Origin: Polaribacter sp. Z022
Lineage (GTDB): Bacteria > Bacteroidota > Bacteroidia > Flavobacteriales > Flavobacteriaceae
DNA: 64,000 nucleotides
NCBI RefSeq assembly: GCF_023555495.1
Contig: NZ_JALCZO010000004.1
Span: 248,001-312,000, forward strand
Direction: 5' to 3'
Under the pieces are notes generated by a model. That model did no database searches. It was not told where the DNA came from and saw nothing but the letters and a program-made list of their open reading frames with translations. Each line of letters opens with the position of its first letter. Positions within the stretch are counted from its first letter, which is position 1. This document shows, piece by piece, positions 37,301-44,545 of this stretch. Position numbers and translations under genes: made by a program.

Positions 37301-37900
37301 ACAGACAAACATCCAAAAGTATCACCAGAGGTTACAACAACCTATACTGTTGTCGTTACAAATTCTAACGGTTGCCAATCTACAGATTCTGTTGAAGTTT
37401 GTGTTATTGATGCAAGAGCTAAAGACAGACATGGACGTTTTAATGGTAAAGTTCTAATTTGTCACCATGCACATAAACATTCTAAATCTTATAAACATAA
37501 TTCTCATTCGAGTAATCACAATGATGATAAATTAATAAGTGTAAGTAAAAATGCTGTAAAAGGGCATTTAAAACACGGAGATGTATTAGGAGGTTGTGAA
37601 GCTACTTGTGCTACTGAAGTATATGTTGAGCCAGAACCAGTAACAGATGTTAATATATATCCAAACCCATCTACAGGTTACTTTAAAGTAAAACTAGAAA
37701 ATTTCGAAAATAAAGCTGAGGTTTTACTTTATAATTTACATGGTAGATTGTTACAACGTAGATATGTTAGAGACTGCAGAAGAGAACAAAGTGTTACTAT
37801 GGGTAGCAGATGGTTACGTGAAGGAATTTACGTTGTTAAAATTAGAACTGGAGGTGAAATATTTACAGGAAGAGTTGTAATAGAAAGATCTCATTATTAA
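31328..37900 (+). CDS. Giant T9SS-exported Ig-like repeat protein (adhesin-like)
   Basis: A 2190-residue surface protein. Residues 1-29 are a signal peptide ending SAMAS. Then come an N-terminal SHFRHGTISW domain (30-150), Ig/cadherin-like domains (about 150-560), and an array of about ten Ig-like repeats (about 560-1935) of the form TQDI-V-LDANG-ASIT...NG-DNC-I...F-C-NVG-NTVTLTVTDVNGN. Each repeat carries two conserved Cys, probably a disulfide. Three unrelated segments are inserted inside repeats: about 669-820, a LamG-like domain about 940-1156, and a Tyr/Lys/His-rich one about 1675-1888. A PKD-like domain follows (about 1940-2030), then a His-rich segment with the CHHAHKH...HLKHGDVLGGC motif (about 2047-2098) and a type A T9SS domain (NIYPNPSTGYF, 2107-2190). 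Likely adhesion or gliding-related surface role; ligand unknown. Confidence 0.9.
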   Translation: MKTKLNFIINLKKLLIICGFLFFTSSAMASHFRHGTISWRVVSGNTVEFKISQAWANYGNWTIGQTGYGDRLYFGDGQNTPFSVVITAVNTSENWYYGETTFTHTYANSGNFLAYFGGCCKIGQLSNNSGSSWRSETIVNVGSGNESPVTTMAPIINMQTGSTTATFQVPASDPDGDTLTYRLATSSEINGGQPSGISIDANTGIITFNTQGRAINSLWNAAIVVEDGQTKVINDFIIKIVQQSNPPVFDYTVTPNNGFTYQVSPGVPVNFSVKADDTDPGATVSLQSIGVPPGANIVLNNQNISSITANFSWTPTASNLGTNVINFLAQDNVGAQVSTSVTILVSLKPQFDVPPTPAEGIHNVYTPGDVITYTVQASDPDPLDVVSFTDIKGKDMMGMPIALYNNASFGNLNGMATNPTSGTFTWNTQASDWGHKHVYFYATDSYGDVTRHEVSQLINTPPIFTSTPVNSADVGVQYNYTISISDADIVYGDEITILGITVPNWLTLTDNGDGTATLIGTPSVSDVGTASLNIQGEDKNHHQDPRGIINQLFDITVNNCAIDVITSNISIELDAQGNASISTNDIDNGSSATCGISTLALDKTNFNCNNIGQNTVTLTVTDTNSNTSSATAIVTVTENTPPIIDTQNVSVYLDASGNASIATLPSSTSIYTENFNNQSSGGNLSSLVNWDVLTGNVDVADFIPGNGSQELDLAGSVNSIIRTKTAINLTPGQYEITFDNKVNSNPSGGNTVLVSIGTAFSQQFASPNVATQESATFTVSQSEAAFITLEQLGTSDASGSFVGNFNINKIENSSYSVITQITDNCGISNISISNSDFTCDNLGQNTVTVTATDFNGNSTSSQAIVTVIDDIIPTAITQDITVQLDANGTASITPESIDNGSFDNCEIVNMTLDKSNFTCNDIGQNIVTLTVNDAAGNGRTIPSNLIGHWNFNSGTELQDLTGNWGDLIVSGNASISNGELDVNNGGMARTSSYNGPTIGNKTLVSFVSLDNLNVRSGSAITIDAISVDNFDGIIYAEQQANRWMNGSSYFRRTQALNPGYAESVPSEKVMVAITYEQINSSQVKVSFYRNGVAFGSYTSNNYTTWSANNAEILFGARHFINNSNSQIGSLDAHVDEAMIFNKTLTNAEILALYNKGNTATATVTVEDNILPTVITQDIVIELDANGNASITSDMINNASFDNCEIASYSLDLDSFNCSNVGNNTVTLTATDVNGNVASSTATVTVKDTISPTVVTQDISIDLDANGNASITPDMIDNGSNDACGIESYSLDMDSFSCANVGNNTVSLTVTDVNGNSASLTANVTVNDITPPTVSTQNVVIDLDVNGTASITTDMINNGTSDACGITTLALNVDSFTCANVGNNEVILTATDVNGNSASLTANVTVNDNIAPTVITQDIALLLNTNGNVSITPQFIDNGSFDNCAIASYSLSKDSFDCSNVGSNIVTLTVVDVNGNSTSNTATVTVSDNIPPAAIAQDITVQLDANGSASITANDIDNGSFDNCSFTTSIDISEFSCANVNTTNTVTLTVRDTSGNTTSTTANVTVIDSVIPNVITQNIDVFLDENGSTSITTDMIDNDSSDACGIASIALDTTTFNCANLGENIVTLTVTDVNGNVNSNQATVTVIDNIAPIVGTQNISVELDAFGNASITPEDVLIMTEDDVERGDSCIVSNANEHAMCLNDYKHSSYKYKHGNKYKYSCKSSNHGHHKDNACFSFDTNQGTVIKNLDGSMVVTGNLINPEDATDIWQVTLNLVNPKNWTDWSQLKRKYKGSKRKIGYSYKDWTYFELGTGSKLTGAGTNAGSETEITQKYSKYGFQLGDKANLENGNYGLSGTFYYINSKGKKKKGEFNFDISDCEQLPVPEGTVFTTDNCSIASTSLDISSFGCDNLGDNTVQVSVTDQSGNTTTVPVTITVLGETPSISIENFNTVYGQKENTVYLGYQESVYLKTEVSGGSGFTYEWTDESGDVFSTDKHPKVSPEVTTTYTVVVTNSNGCQSTDSVEVCVIDARAKDRHGRFNGKVLICHHAHKHSKSYKHNSHSSNHNDDKLISVSKNAVKGHLKHGDVLGGCEATCATEVYVEPEPVTDVNIYPNPSTGYFKVKLENFENKAEVLLYNLHGRLLQRRYVRDCRREQSVTMGSRWLREGIYVVKIRTGGEIFTGRVVIERSHY
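34841..36280 (+). repeat. 240-bp in-frame tandem repeat array within the adhesin gene
   Basis: The same position of successive units falls at 34841, 35081, 35321, 35561, 35801, 36041 and 36281, exactly 240 bp (80 codons) apart, with no indel across six full units. The seventh unit is interrupted by a nested domain. Adjacent units share exact stretches: the bases from 35279 to 35309 recur from 35519 to 35549. This points to recent duplication or gene conversion. Confidence 0.92.
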
Positions 37901-37940
37901 TTTTAAACTTAAGTAAGTAATAACTTATTTAATAATATTT

Positions 37941-37976
37941 AAACTGGCTAAGTCATTACTTAGCCAGTTTTTTTTT
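37941..37976. terminator. Bidirectional terminator between the adhesin and sulfatase genes
   Basis: A 13-bp perfect stem AAACTGGCTAAGT / ACTTAGCCAGTTT (37941-37953 and 37958-37970) with a CATT loop, followed by a T run. Confidence 0.93.
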
Positions 37977-38035
37977 AACAACTATATATTGTAAATAAAT
38001 CTGTAATAAATAAGAATTTAGAAAAGAATACATAC

Positions 38036-39334
38036 CTAATTCCTAATTCTATCAGCTTCAGCAATTAAAGCAACTTTAGCATTTTCAGCACCTATACTCA
38101 AAGTAGTTTCTAATAAATTATCTTTTTCATAAGCATCATTTATTAAATGATACAATTCTTCTGAACCATCATCAAACTTAATGTATTTATAAGTTGCATT
38201 TCTAACAGTATAAGCGTCTTCTTTTTCAGAATACACAAAATCTCTATTTGTTGAGTTTTCATCAGTAAGCAATCCATAAAAGCTTTGGCTATTATTTAAG
38301 TCTGTTATATTTACACCTGCAATATTACCTATTGTAGTATATAAATCTGTTGTGTTTATTAGTGCTGTTTCTCTTACTCCCATTCTATTTACTCCTGCTC
38401 CAGAAACAACCATAGGCACATTAATTCCACCTTGATATAAAGAACCTTTTGCAGTTGTTCTACTATAAGGTGTTTGAATAACTCTATTGGGGCCACCATT
38501 ATCACCAACAAATATTACAATTGTATTTTCTCTTTCTTCTGTTGTCATACTATTTAAAAGTCTTCCCATTTCAGAATCTAAAGCTTCAATAGCAGAAATA
38601 TAATATGGTAATGGATTTGCGTTTATAGAAGCATCATCAGTTGGTAAACTTCCTTGATTATGTAAATGTTCTGGAGCCAAATGAAAAGGTGTGTGTGGTG
38701 CATTATAAGCAACCCATAAAAACCAAGGCTTGGTTTGAGCTGCCATCCAATTTATAGCCAAATTTGTTAGTTTAGAAGTTGCATATTCTGTAGAAGTTGA
38801 GCTTACTCCATTTTCTACTAAAGGCCAACTATAATAATTTCCAATTCCACCTGTTAAAATACCAGCATAATAATCTACACCCATAGTTATTGGGTCTGTT
38901 GTAGTTCTAGATAAATGCCATTTCCCAATAATGGCAGTTGCATAAGCATCATTTAAATTATTATTTATATGTTGCTGTAAAGACGTTTCTGAAGTAGAAA
39001 TAGGATCATCTACCTTAATCACACCAGTATTAATACCATATTTACCTGTAAAAATAGAAGCTCTTGTTGGTGTACAAACAGCATAAGACCAAGTGTTATC
39101 AAACGTAATACCAGTGGTTTGTAAAGATGATAAAGTTGGCATATTTGCTTTAACAATTCCTTCTGTATAATTTGGTACTACATCTTTACTTATATCATCT
39201 GCTATAATCAATAAAATATTAGGTTTTGTAGGCAGAATAGGTTCTTCAATAATTTCTTCTATAATTGTTGGTGATGATGAACAATTGAAAAACAAAACAC
39301 ATAATAAAATGTAACTAAAGGAAAAATGTTTCAT
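38036..39334 (-). CDS. Lipoprotein sulfatase (type I, formylglycine-dependent)
   Basis: A 432-residue sulfatase. The signal peptide ends in a lipobox with Cys18 followed by SSSP. The sulfatase domain starts NILLIIADDISKD, with metal-binding Asp46-Asp47. The modification motif C-T-P-T-R (87-91) is complete, so Cys87 should be converted to formylglycine. IGKWHLS and VGDNGGPNRV supply further active-site residues. Enzymes of this family remove sulfate esters from polysaccharides, or occasionally act on phosphonates. No other carbohydrate gene is adjacent, so the substrate is unknown. The outer-membrane location is inferred from the lipobox. Confidence 0.9.
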   Translation of the reverse strand: MKHFSFSYILLCVLFFNCSSSPTIIEEIIEEPILPTKPNILLIIADDISKDVVPNYTEGIVKANMPTLSSLQTTGITFDNTWSYAVCTPTRASIFTGKYGINTGVIKVDDPISTSETSLQQHINNNLNDAYATAIIGKWHLSRTTTDPITMGVDYYAGILTGGIGNYYSWPLVENGVSSTSTEYATSKLTNLAINWMAAQTKPWFLWVAYNAPHTPFHLAPEHLHNQGSLPTDDASINANPLPYYISAIEALDSEMGRLLNSMTTEERENTIVIFVGDNGGPNRVIQTPYSRTTAKGSLYQGGINVPMVVSGAGVNRMGVRETALINTTDLYTTIGNIAGVNITDLNNSQSFYGLLTDENSTNRDFVYSEKEDAYTVRNATYKYIKFDDGSEELYHLINDAYEKDNLLETTLSIGAENAKVALIAEADRIRN

Positions 39335-39452
39335 AAATAAATATTTATTCTTAGACCCTAACTTTAAATAATAGTTTAAAAATTAGCTGTAAATTGTAAC
39401 AAATCGTATAAATTAGTCGTCTAAAATAAAGAATCAAATTAACTTATCAACT

Positions 39453-40133
39453 ATGAAAAACCTTATAGCTCCTTTATTTTTACTCGTTTTATTTGCAAGT
39501 TGCACATCTCAAAAAAATAGTGATGCCTTTATAAAATCTACTGAAGGAAGATATTTATTTAATGCAAATGAAGTTATAGAAATCTATTTTAAAGAACAAA
39601 CATTATTTGCTAAATGGAGAGGAAATGATGATTTAAAACTGCTAAAAGTAAACGATAGTACTTTTTATATGAAAGAACTAAATGAAAAAATGCTTTTTGT
39701 TAGCAAACCAGAAATGCATATAGAATTGGCTCCTAAAACTGAACATGAAGGTGTAAAATATTATTATAAAAAATTAGCCAAAGGAGAAAAAACGCCTTTT
39801 GAATATATTGAAAACAACGAGTTTAACAAAGCTTTATATGCTTACAAATTAATTAAAGAAAAAGACTCTTTAAATGAAGTGGTTAAAGAATATAGGTTAA
39901 ATAGAATAGGATATAAATACATTAAAAATAAGGAGTTTGATAAAGCCATAGAAATTTTTAAAATTAATACTGTTTTATACCCAAAAAGTTCAAATACTTT
40001 TGATAGTTTAGGGGATGCTTATTTAAAATCTAAAGACACTGTAAATGCGGTTATTAGTTATAAAAAAGCATTAAATATAAACCCAGAAAACAAAAGTTCT
40101 AAAAGAATGTTGAAAAAAATTACAAAGAAATAA
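39453..40133 (+). CDS. TPR lipoprotein
   Basis: A 226-residue lipoprotein with Cys17 in the lipobox FASCTSQ. Residues 25-105 form a small beta domain (GRYLFNANEVIEIYFKEQTL). This resembles the domain that follows the beta-lactamase-like fold in some Bacteroidetes serine hydrolases; here the hydrolase is absent. Residues 110-222 carry about three TPRs, ending SLGDAYLKSKDTVNAVISYKKALNINP. The stop and the next start overlap by one base (TAATG), so it is translationally linked to the YfiT-like gene. Function unknown. Confidence 0.8.
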   Translation: MKNLIAPLFLLVLFASCTSQKNSDAFIKSTEGRYLFNANEVIEIYFKEQTLFAKWRGNDDLKLLKVNDSTFYMKELNEKMLFVSKPEMHIELAPKTEHEGVKYYYKKLAKGEKTPFEYIENNEFNKALYAYKLIKEKDSLNEVVKEYRLNRIGYKYIKNKEFDKAIEIFKINTVLYPKSSNTFDSLGDAYLKSKDTVNAVISYKKALNINPENKSSKRMLKKITKK

Positions 40134-40669
40134 TGAATTTAGAAGAATTAAGATATCCAATAGGACAAGCAGATATACCAGAAAATATTACTAAGAAAAA
40201 TATTGAAGATTGGATTTCGTTAATAGAACGTTTTCCTCAAGAATTAGAATATTTAGTTAGAGAATTATCTGACAAACAATTAGATACACCTTATAGAGAA
40301 AATGGCTGGACAATAAGACAAGTTATTCATCATTGTTATGACAGTCATCAAAACTCATATACGCGTTTTAAATGGGCTTTAACAGAAGACAAACCTGTTA
40401 TAAAAGCGTATTATGAAGAACGTTGGGCAGAATTACACGATTCTAAATCGATGCCAATATTTTTATCTATAGACGCATTAAAAGCACTGCACTCTAAATG
40501 GGTTTATTTATTAAGAGGTTTAACAGAAGAGCAATTAAATAAATCTTTTATACATCCAGCAACTAATGAAGAAGTTGGTTTAAAAGAAAACATAGGTATT
40601 TATGCATGGCATTGTAGACATCATTATTATCACATAGAAAACTTAATGAAAAGAGAAGGTTGGAAATAA
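40133..40669 (+). CDS. YfiT/BstA-family DinB-fold protein (putative metal-dependent hydrolase or thiol transferase)
   Basis: A 178-residue four-helix DinB-fold protein. The opening LRYPIGQADIPENIT, the LDTPYRENGWTIRQVIHHCYDSH segment and the C-terminal WHCRHHYYHIENL are typical of YfiT. The three metal-binding histidines are present, one in VIHHCYDSH and two in HCRHHYYH. In Bacillus this family includes bacillithiol S-transferases; the thiol cofactor used by Flavobacteriaceae for this enzyme is not evident from sequence. It sits between the TPR lipoprotein (1-base overlap) and csaA (1 bp gap), forming a tight three-gene unit. Confidence 0.88.
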   Translation: MNLEELRYPIGQADIPENITKKNIEDWISLIERFPQELEYLVRELSDKQLDTPYRENGWTIRQVIHHCYDSHQNSYTRFKWALTEDKPVIKAYYEERWAELHDSKSMPIFLSIDALKALHSKWVYLLRGLTEEQLNKSFIHPATNEEVGLKENIGIYAWHCRHHYYHIENLMKREGWK

Positions 40670-40670
40670 T

Positions 40671-41009
40671 ATGAAAAACGAAATTACTTTCGAAGACTTT
40701 TTAAAAGTTGATATTAGAATAGGTACCATTATTGAAGTCAATGATTTTCCTAAAGCTAGAAAACCTGCTTATCAACTAAAGATTGATTTTGGTGCTTTAG
40801 GTATAAAAAAGTCGAGTGCTCAAATAACAGATTTATACTCTAAAGAAGATTTAGTTAACAAACAAGTTTCTGCAATTGTAAATTTTAAACCAAGACAAAT
40901 TGCCAATTTTAAAAGCGAAGTTTTAGTTTTAGGCGTTTATAATACTGATGGAAATGTAGTTCTATTACAAGCTTCTAAAGACATTAAAAACGGAGAACAA
41001 ATAAATTAA
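40671..41009 (+). CDS. csaA: CsaA-like tRNA-binding / export chaperone protein
   Basis: A 112-residue OB-fold protein of the Trbp111/CsaA family: DFLKVDIRIGTIIEVNDFPKARKPAYQLKIDFG, then SSAQITDLY and VNFKPRQIANFKSEVLVLG. Members form dimers that bind tRNA, and the Bacillus protein also acts as a secretion-related chaperone. Length is standard. It is the last gene of the unit. Its TAA (41007-41009) overlaps the TAA of the reverse-strand YqaE gene through a shared TTAA. Confidence 0.92.
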   Translation: MKNEITFEDFLKVDIRIGTIIEVNDFPKARKPAYQLKIDFGALGIKKSSAQITDLYSKEDLVNKQVSAIVNFKPRQIANFKSEVLVLGVYNTDGNVVLLQASKDIKNGEQIN

Positions 41010-41164
41010 CTCTTAGGATTATTTAAAATTACTAACGCTCCAATTACTCCAGGAATCCATCCACAAAGGGTTAGTAAAAAAATGATAAAGAAAGATCCAC
41101 AACCTTTATCTATTACAGATAATGGGGGAAAAATAATTGCAAATAATACTCTAAAAAAACTCAT
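41006..41164 (-). CDS. YqaE/Pmp3-family small membrane protein (52 aa)
   Basis: The reverse strand from 41164 to 41006 encodes a 52-residue protein with two hydrophobic spans. The first is FRVLFAIIFPPLSVID and the second FFIIFLLTLCGWIPGVIGALVIL, linked by KGCGS. The FPPL and KGCG motifs, the LLTLCGWIPGVIGAL helix and the terminal NNPKS are hallmarks of the UPF0057/Pmp3 family, which in yeast and plants protects membrane potential under salt stress. A salt or membrane-stress role is inferred for a marine bacterium. The gene is complete, and its stop codon overlaps that of csaA on the other strand. It falls below a 60-residue cut-off and is easily missed. Confidence 0.9.
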   Translation of the reverse strand: MSFFRVLFAIIFPPLSVIDKGCGSFFIIFLLTLCGWIPGVIGALVILNNPKS

Positions 41165-41242
41165 TTATATATTTAATTGGTTACATAAATAAGACGTATA
41201 ACTAGTTGTTTTGTTACACCTTTACTATTAACAATACTAAAA

Positions 41243-41288
41243 AAAGTTGCAAAGTAAGAGAGTAAAAACCCTTAAACTTTGCAACTTT
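41243..41288 (-). terminator. Terminator of the M14 peptidase gene
   Basis: A 12-bp perfect inverted repeat AAAGTTGCAAAG / CTTTGCAACTTT (41243-41254 and 41277-41288). On the reverse strand it continues into a T run, 54 nt past the peptidase stop. Confidence 0.75.
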
Positions 41289-41341
41289 ATTATTTTAAAA
41301 TGTGAAACCTTCAAATTTCGTAAAGGCTTCAAAACCAACAA

Positions 41342-43834
41342 CTACATCTTATCTCCAAAGAAAATTGAATTCATTAAAAGCTTGTTTGTACCAAACCAAA
41401 ATCCTCTAAAATTAGTATTATCTGTAAATACAATTACTCTACCTCTACCCAATCTTTGTACCTTAAATGGAACTGTGTTTTTTATTATTTTGGCATTTTC
41501 TTTAGAAATATAACCGCTTAATAATGGATTAGAAGTGTACTGTATAGGATTATTATAACTTTTCTTATCTGCCTTCATAAACAAGGTAGAGTTTCTAAAC
41601 AAAGCAATTTTATCATTTTTATAACCAAAATTTATTGGATGAGAACGATCTTGTTTTGCTTCAAAAATGGCACCTCCTATATATTGTGCTCCAGATTTTA
41701 AAGACTTGTTTTCAAAAGATACACCATTAATTGTATCAATTTTAGTTTTATCAAATTCAATATTTATAAATTTATTTGAAGACAACCATTTCGCAGTATT
41801 TTTATACCCCACTATAATACCTCCATTTTTAGTCCAAGTTCTTAATTTTTCTCTTGCAGCTTTGTCTAAATTACTACTTGGAATAATGATATGTGTGTAT
41901 TTACTAATATCTATTCTAGTAAAATAACTCATGTCAATTCGTGTTAAACGCATATCAAAACGTTGGTCAAACAAATGCCAAATTTCTCCAGAATCATTAC
42001 CTGCAATTCCATTACCAACCAACATTGCAACTTTAGGTTTTTTTATTGCTGCAAAATTTCTACTACCTAAATCAATTCCTTCATTTAATCCTGTAGAAAC
42101 TGCTGTAATTTTTAAATGAGAATCTTTTGCTGTTTTATCTAAAAACTGATACAATTCAATAGCATTCAATTTTTGATTTTGAACTGGGATAAAAATGGTT
42201 CCATATTCATAAGAATTACCTCCATTTTTAAAATTTTTCATGGATACTTTTGCACGAATTCCTTTTTGTAAAATAGCATTTAAAGCTTTAGGAGTATAAA
42301 ATTCATTCCAAGACAATAAATAACCATAATCGCTTTTATGAGAAGCTTTACCAGTATGCATTTTTAAATCTGTAATTTCATTTCCTGCTTTAGAAATCGA
42401 CACATTTTCTGCATAATCAACACCAAAAGCATGGTTAAATGTCCAAGCAGAAACATCGTAAAACAAACTGTCTTTAAACTTTGTTCTTACATCAAACATC
42501 GCTTTTACCAAACGTTGATTTTTCTGATTCATAGGTACCACATAACTAAACCCTTTTTTGTATGTTTTTCCTCCTTGAGTAAAATCTGATTTTACTTCAT
42601 GAATTTTAACCTGATGACGTTTTAAAACCTCAGCTAAATGAAAACTTTTTGCTCCATCTTTTTCATCACCAAAAACAATTGCTTTTTTAGAACCTGTGTT
42701 TCTAGACTCTTTGTAAAAATCTTGTTGGTATTTTAAGATTTTTACTCTCATTTTTTTTGCTGCTTCTAGTGTAGATAATGCAGCTGTAAATTGATTTCTA
42801 ATTGTAAACGGAAACGTTAAAACACCATTTACTGTTTCTTGAGCATGACCTCTAGAACTTCCTTGTTCAAACAAAATTCCAATACTTCCATTAATATCTG
42901 GAAACGTAGAACCTTTTCCGTAATAAAAATCGTCAAAACTTTCTTCTGAGTAATATAAAGAACCTATTTTGTCTAAAGCCTTTGCATGATAAGTTGCAAT
43001 TTCTTTAGTTAAATCTTGATTCATTTGCGGTGTTAAAGGATTTGTTCTACTAGGAATTCCTGGTTGAAAAAAGAAACTAGAATTACTTCCCATTTCATGA
43101 TGATCTGTTAAAATATTTGGCAACCATTTATGAAAACTAGCAATTCTTGCTTTACTTTCTGGTAATTGAACTGGCAACCAATCTCTGTTCATATCAAACT
43201 GGTAATGGTTGGTTCTTCCACGAGGCCAAATCTCTGTATATTCCCTATCATTAGGATCAGGATTTATGTTTTTACTTTTGTTTGTATTAGCCCAATAAGC
43301 AAAACGTTGCAATCCATCTGGATTTAAAGAAGGGTCAAATAATATTACTGCATTATCTAATAATTCTTTTACCTCTGAAGATTCTGAAGCAGCTAAATAA
43401 TACACAGCAGCTAAAGCTGCATTAGAACCACTTGGTTCATTTCCATGAATAGAAAAACCTTGATAAACAACTATAGGGTTGTTAGAAACATCTACAGAAC
43501 CATCATTGGTAGCATCAATATGAGTTTGTCTTATTTTATCTAAATTTTGATGATTATTTGGAGATGTAATTGTTAATAACAACAAAGGTCTTCCTTCATA
43601 AGTGGTACCTCTACTTTCTATAGAAATTCTATTAGATGAAGCTGCAATAGCTTTCATATATTCTACTAATTTATCATGAGTAATGTGCCACTCTCCTACT
43701 TCATGACCAATAATACTTTTTGGTGTTGGTATTTGAGAATTGTAATTTCCTTTGGGTAAATAATAAGATAAATCTACTTGTTGACCAATCATTGTAAAAG
43801 ATGTCAACAAGAATAATAAAAAGATTTTTTTCAT
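41342..43834 (-). CDS. Secreted M14-family zinc carboxypeptidase with C-terminal amidotransferase-like domain
   Basis: An 830-residue exported metallopeptidase. Signal peptide 1-18 (ending MIGQQ). The M14 domain (about 45-350) has the zinc-binding pair His130-x-x-Glu133 in SIHGNEPSGSNAA and a later His-rich DHHEMGSNSSFFF, candidate for the third ligand. An alpha/beta domain resembling class I glutamine amidotransferases starts near 590 (KPKVAMLVGNGIAGND) and ends in a beta-rich tail. This architecture recurs in Bacteroidetes secreted M14 peptidases; there is no T9SS tail, so a periplasmic location is likely. Peptide specificity unknown. Followed by a hairpin terminator. Confidence 0.88.
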   Translation of the reverse strand: MKKIFLLFLLTSFTMIGQQVDLSYYLPKGNYNSQIPTPKSIIGHEVGEWHITHDKLVEYMKAIAASSNRISIESRGTTYEGRPLLLLTITSPNNHQNLDKIRQTHIDATNDGSVDVSNNPIVVYQGFSIHGNEPSGSNAALAAVYYLAASESSEVKELLDNAVILFDPSLNPDGLQRFAYWANTNKSKNINPDPNDREYTEIWPRGRTNHYQFDMNRDWLPVQLPESKARIASFHKWLPNILTDHHEMGSNSSFFFQPGIPSRTNPLTPQMNQDLTKEIATYHAKALDKIGSLYYSEESFDDFYYGKGSTFPDINGSIGILFEQGSSRGHAQETVNGVLTFPFTIRNQFTAALSTLEAAKKMRVKILKYQQDFYKESRNTGSKKAIVFGDEKDGAKSFHLAEVLKRHQVKIHEVKSDFTQGGKTYKKGFSYVVPMNQKNQRLVKAMFDVRTKFKDSLFYDVSAWTFNHAFGVDYAENVSISKAGNEITDLKMHTGKASHKSDYGYLLSWNEFYTPKALNAILQKGIRAKVSMKNFKNGGNSYEYGTIFIPVQNQKLNAIELYQFLDKTAKDSHLKITAVSTGLNEGIDLGSRNFAAIKKPKVAMLVGNGIAGNDSGEIWHLFDQRFDMRLTRIDMSYFTRIDISKYTHIIIPSSNLDKAAREKLRTWTKNGGIIVGYKNTAKWLSSNKFINIEFDKTKIDTINGVSFENKSLKSGAQYIGGAIFEAKQDRSHPINFGYKNDKIALFRNSTLFMKADKKSYNNPIQYTSNPLLSGYISKENAKIIKNTVPFKVQRLGRGRVIVFTDNTNFRGFWFGTNKLLMNSIFFGDKM

Positions 43835-43926
43835 TTGAATTAAGTTTGGATATCTAACAAATATAAGAATATCAATATCACAACAATTTTCTTTAACAAT
43901 TCATTAAGAGTTAAAAAAGTTGCTTT

Positions 43927-44541
43927 TTATATCAAAATCATAATTGCAATAAAAACAAATACAATTATTTGTCCCCATTTTAAATAAACACCAATTTTAG
44001 AATGTATTTTTAAATAGTTAGAAACACTACCTGCTAATAATGCAAGTGTGCCAAAAACTAAAAATGTAGTTGCTATAAATATTGCTCCCAACACATAAAA
44101 TTGAATTACATTTGATAAGTTTTCTGAAAATAAAAACTGAGGAAAAAACGCTAAAAAAAAGAGTGTTACTTTAGGATTTAAAACATTCATTATAAATCCT
44201 TTTTTAAACAATTGTAAAACTGAAGTTGATGTATCTGCTTTGTTAGACAAAACTATTTCTGCATCACTTTTATAGATTTTAAAAGCCAAATACAACAGAT
44301 AAGCAGCTCCTAACATTTTGATAAAAAAGAAAATACTTTCATTTTCTTTTAAAATAGCAGAAACCCCAAAAGCAACTAGAGTTGTATGAATAATACAACC
44401 AGACATTAACCCTAAAACAGTAGCCAAACCAAATTTTTTACCATTTACAATACTTTGTGTTAAAACAAATATATTGTCTGGTCCTGGAGAAATTGCTAAA
44501 ACTATTGTTGCTATTGCAAAAGAAAAAAGCGTTTCAAACAT
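43927..44541 (-). CDS. LysE/RhtB-family amino-acid exporter
   Basis: A 204-residue membrane protein with six hydrophobic spans. The N-terminal AISPGPDNIFVLTQSIVNGKKFGLATVLGLMSG signature and GFIMNVLNPKVTLFFLAFFPQF in the middle define the LysE/RhtB family. Members export amino acids such as homoserine, threonine or leucine. It begins 4 bp after pyrD ends, so the two are co-transcribed, although no biochemical link is obvious. Confidence 0.9.
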   Translation of the reverse strand: MFETLFSFAIATIVLAISPGPDNIFVLTQSIVNGKKFGLATVLGLMSGCIIHTTLVAFGVSAILKENESIFFFIKMLGAAYLLYLAFKIYKSDAEIVLSNKADTSTSVLQLFKKGFIMNVLNPKVTLFFLAFFPQFLFSENLSNVIQFYVLGAIFIATTFLVFGTLALLAGSVSNYLKIHSKIGVYLKWGQIIVFVFIAIMILI

Positions 44542-44545
44542 TCAA

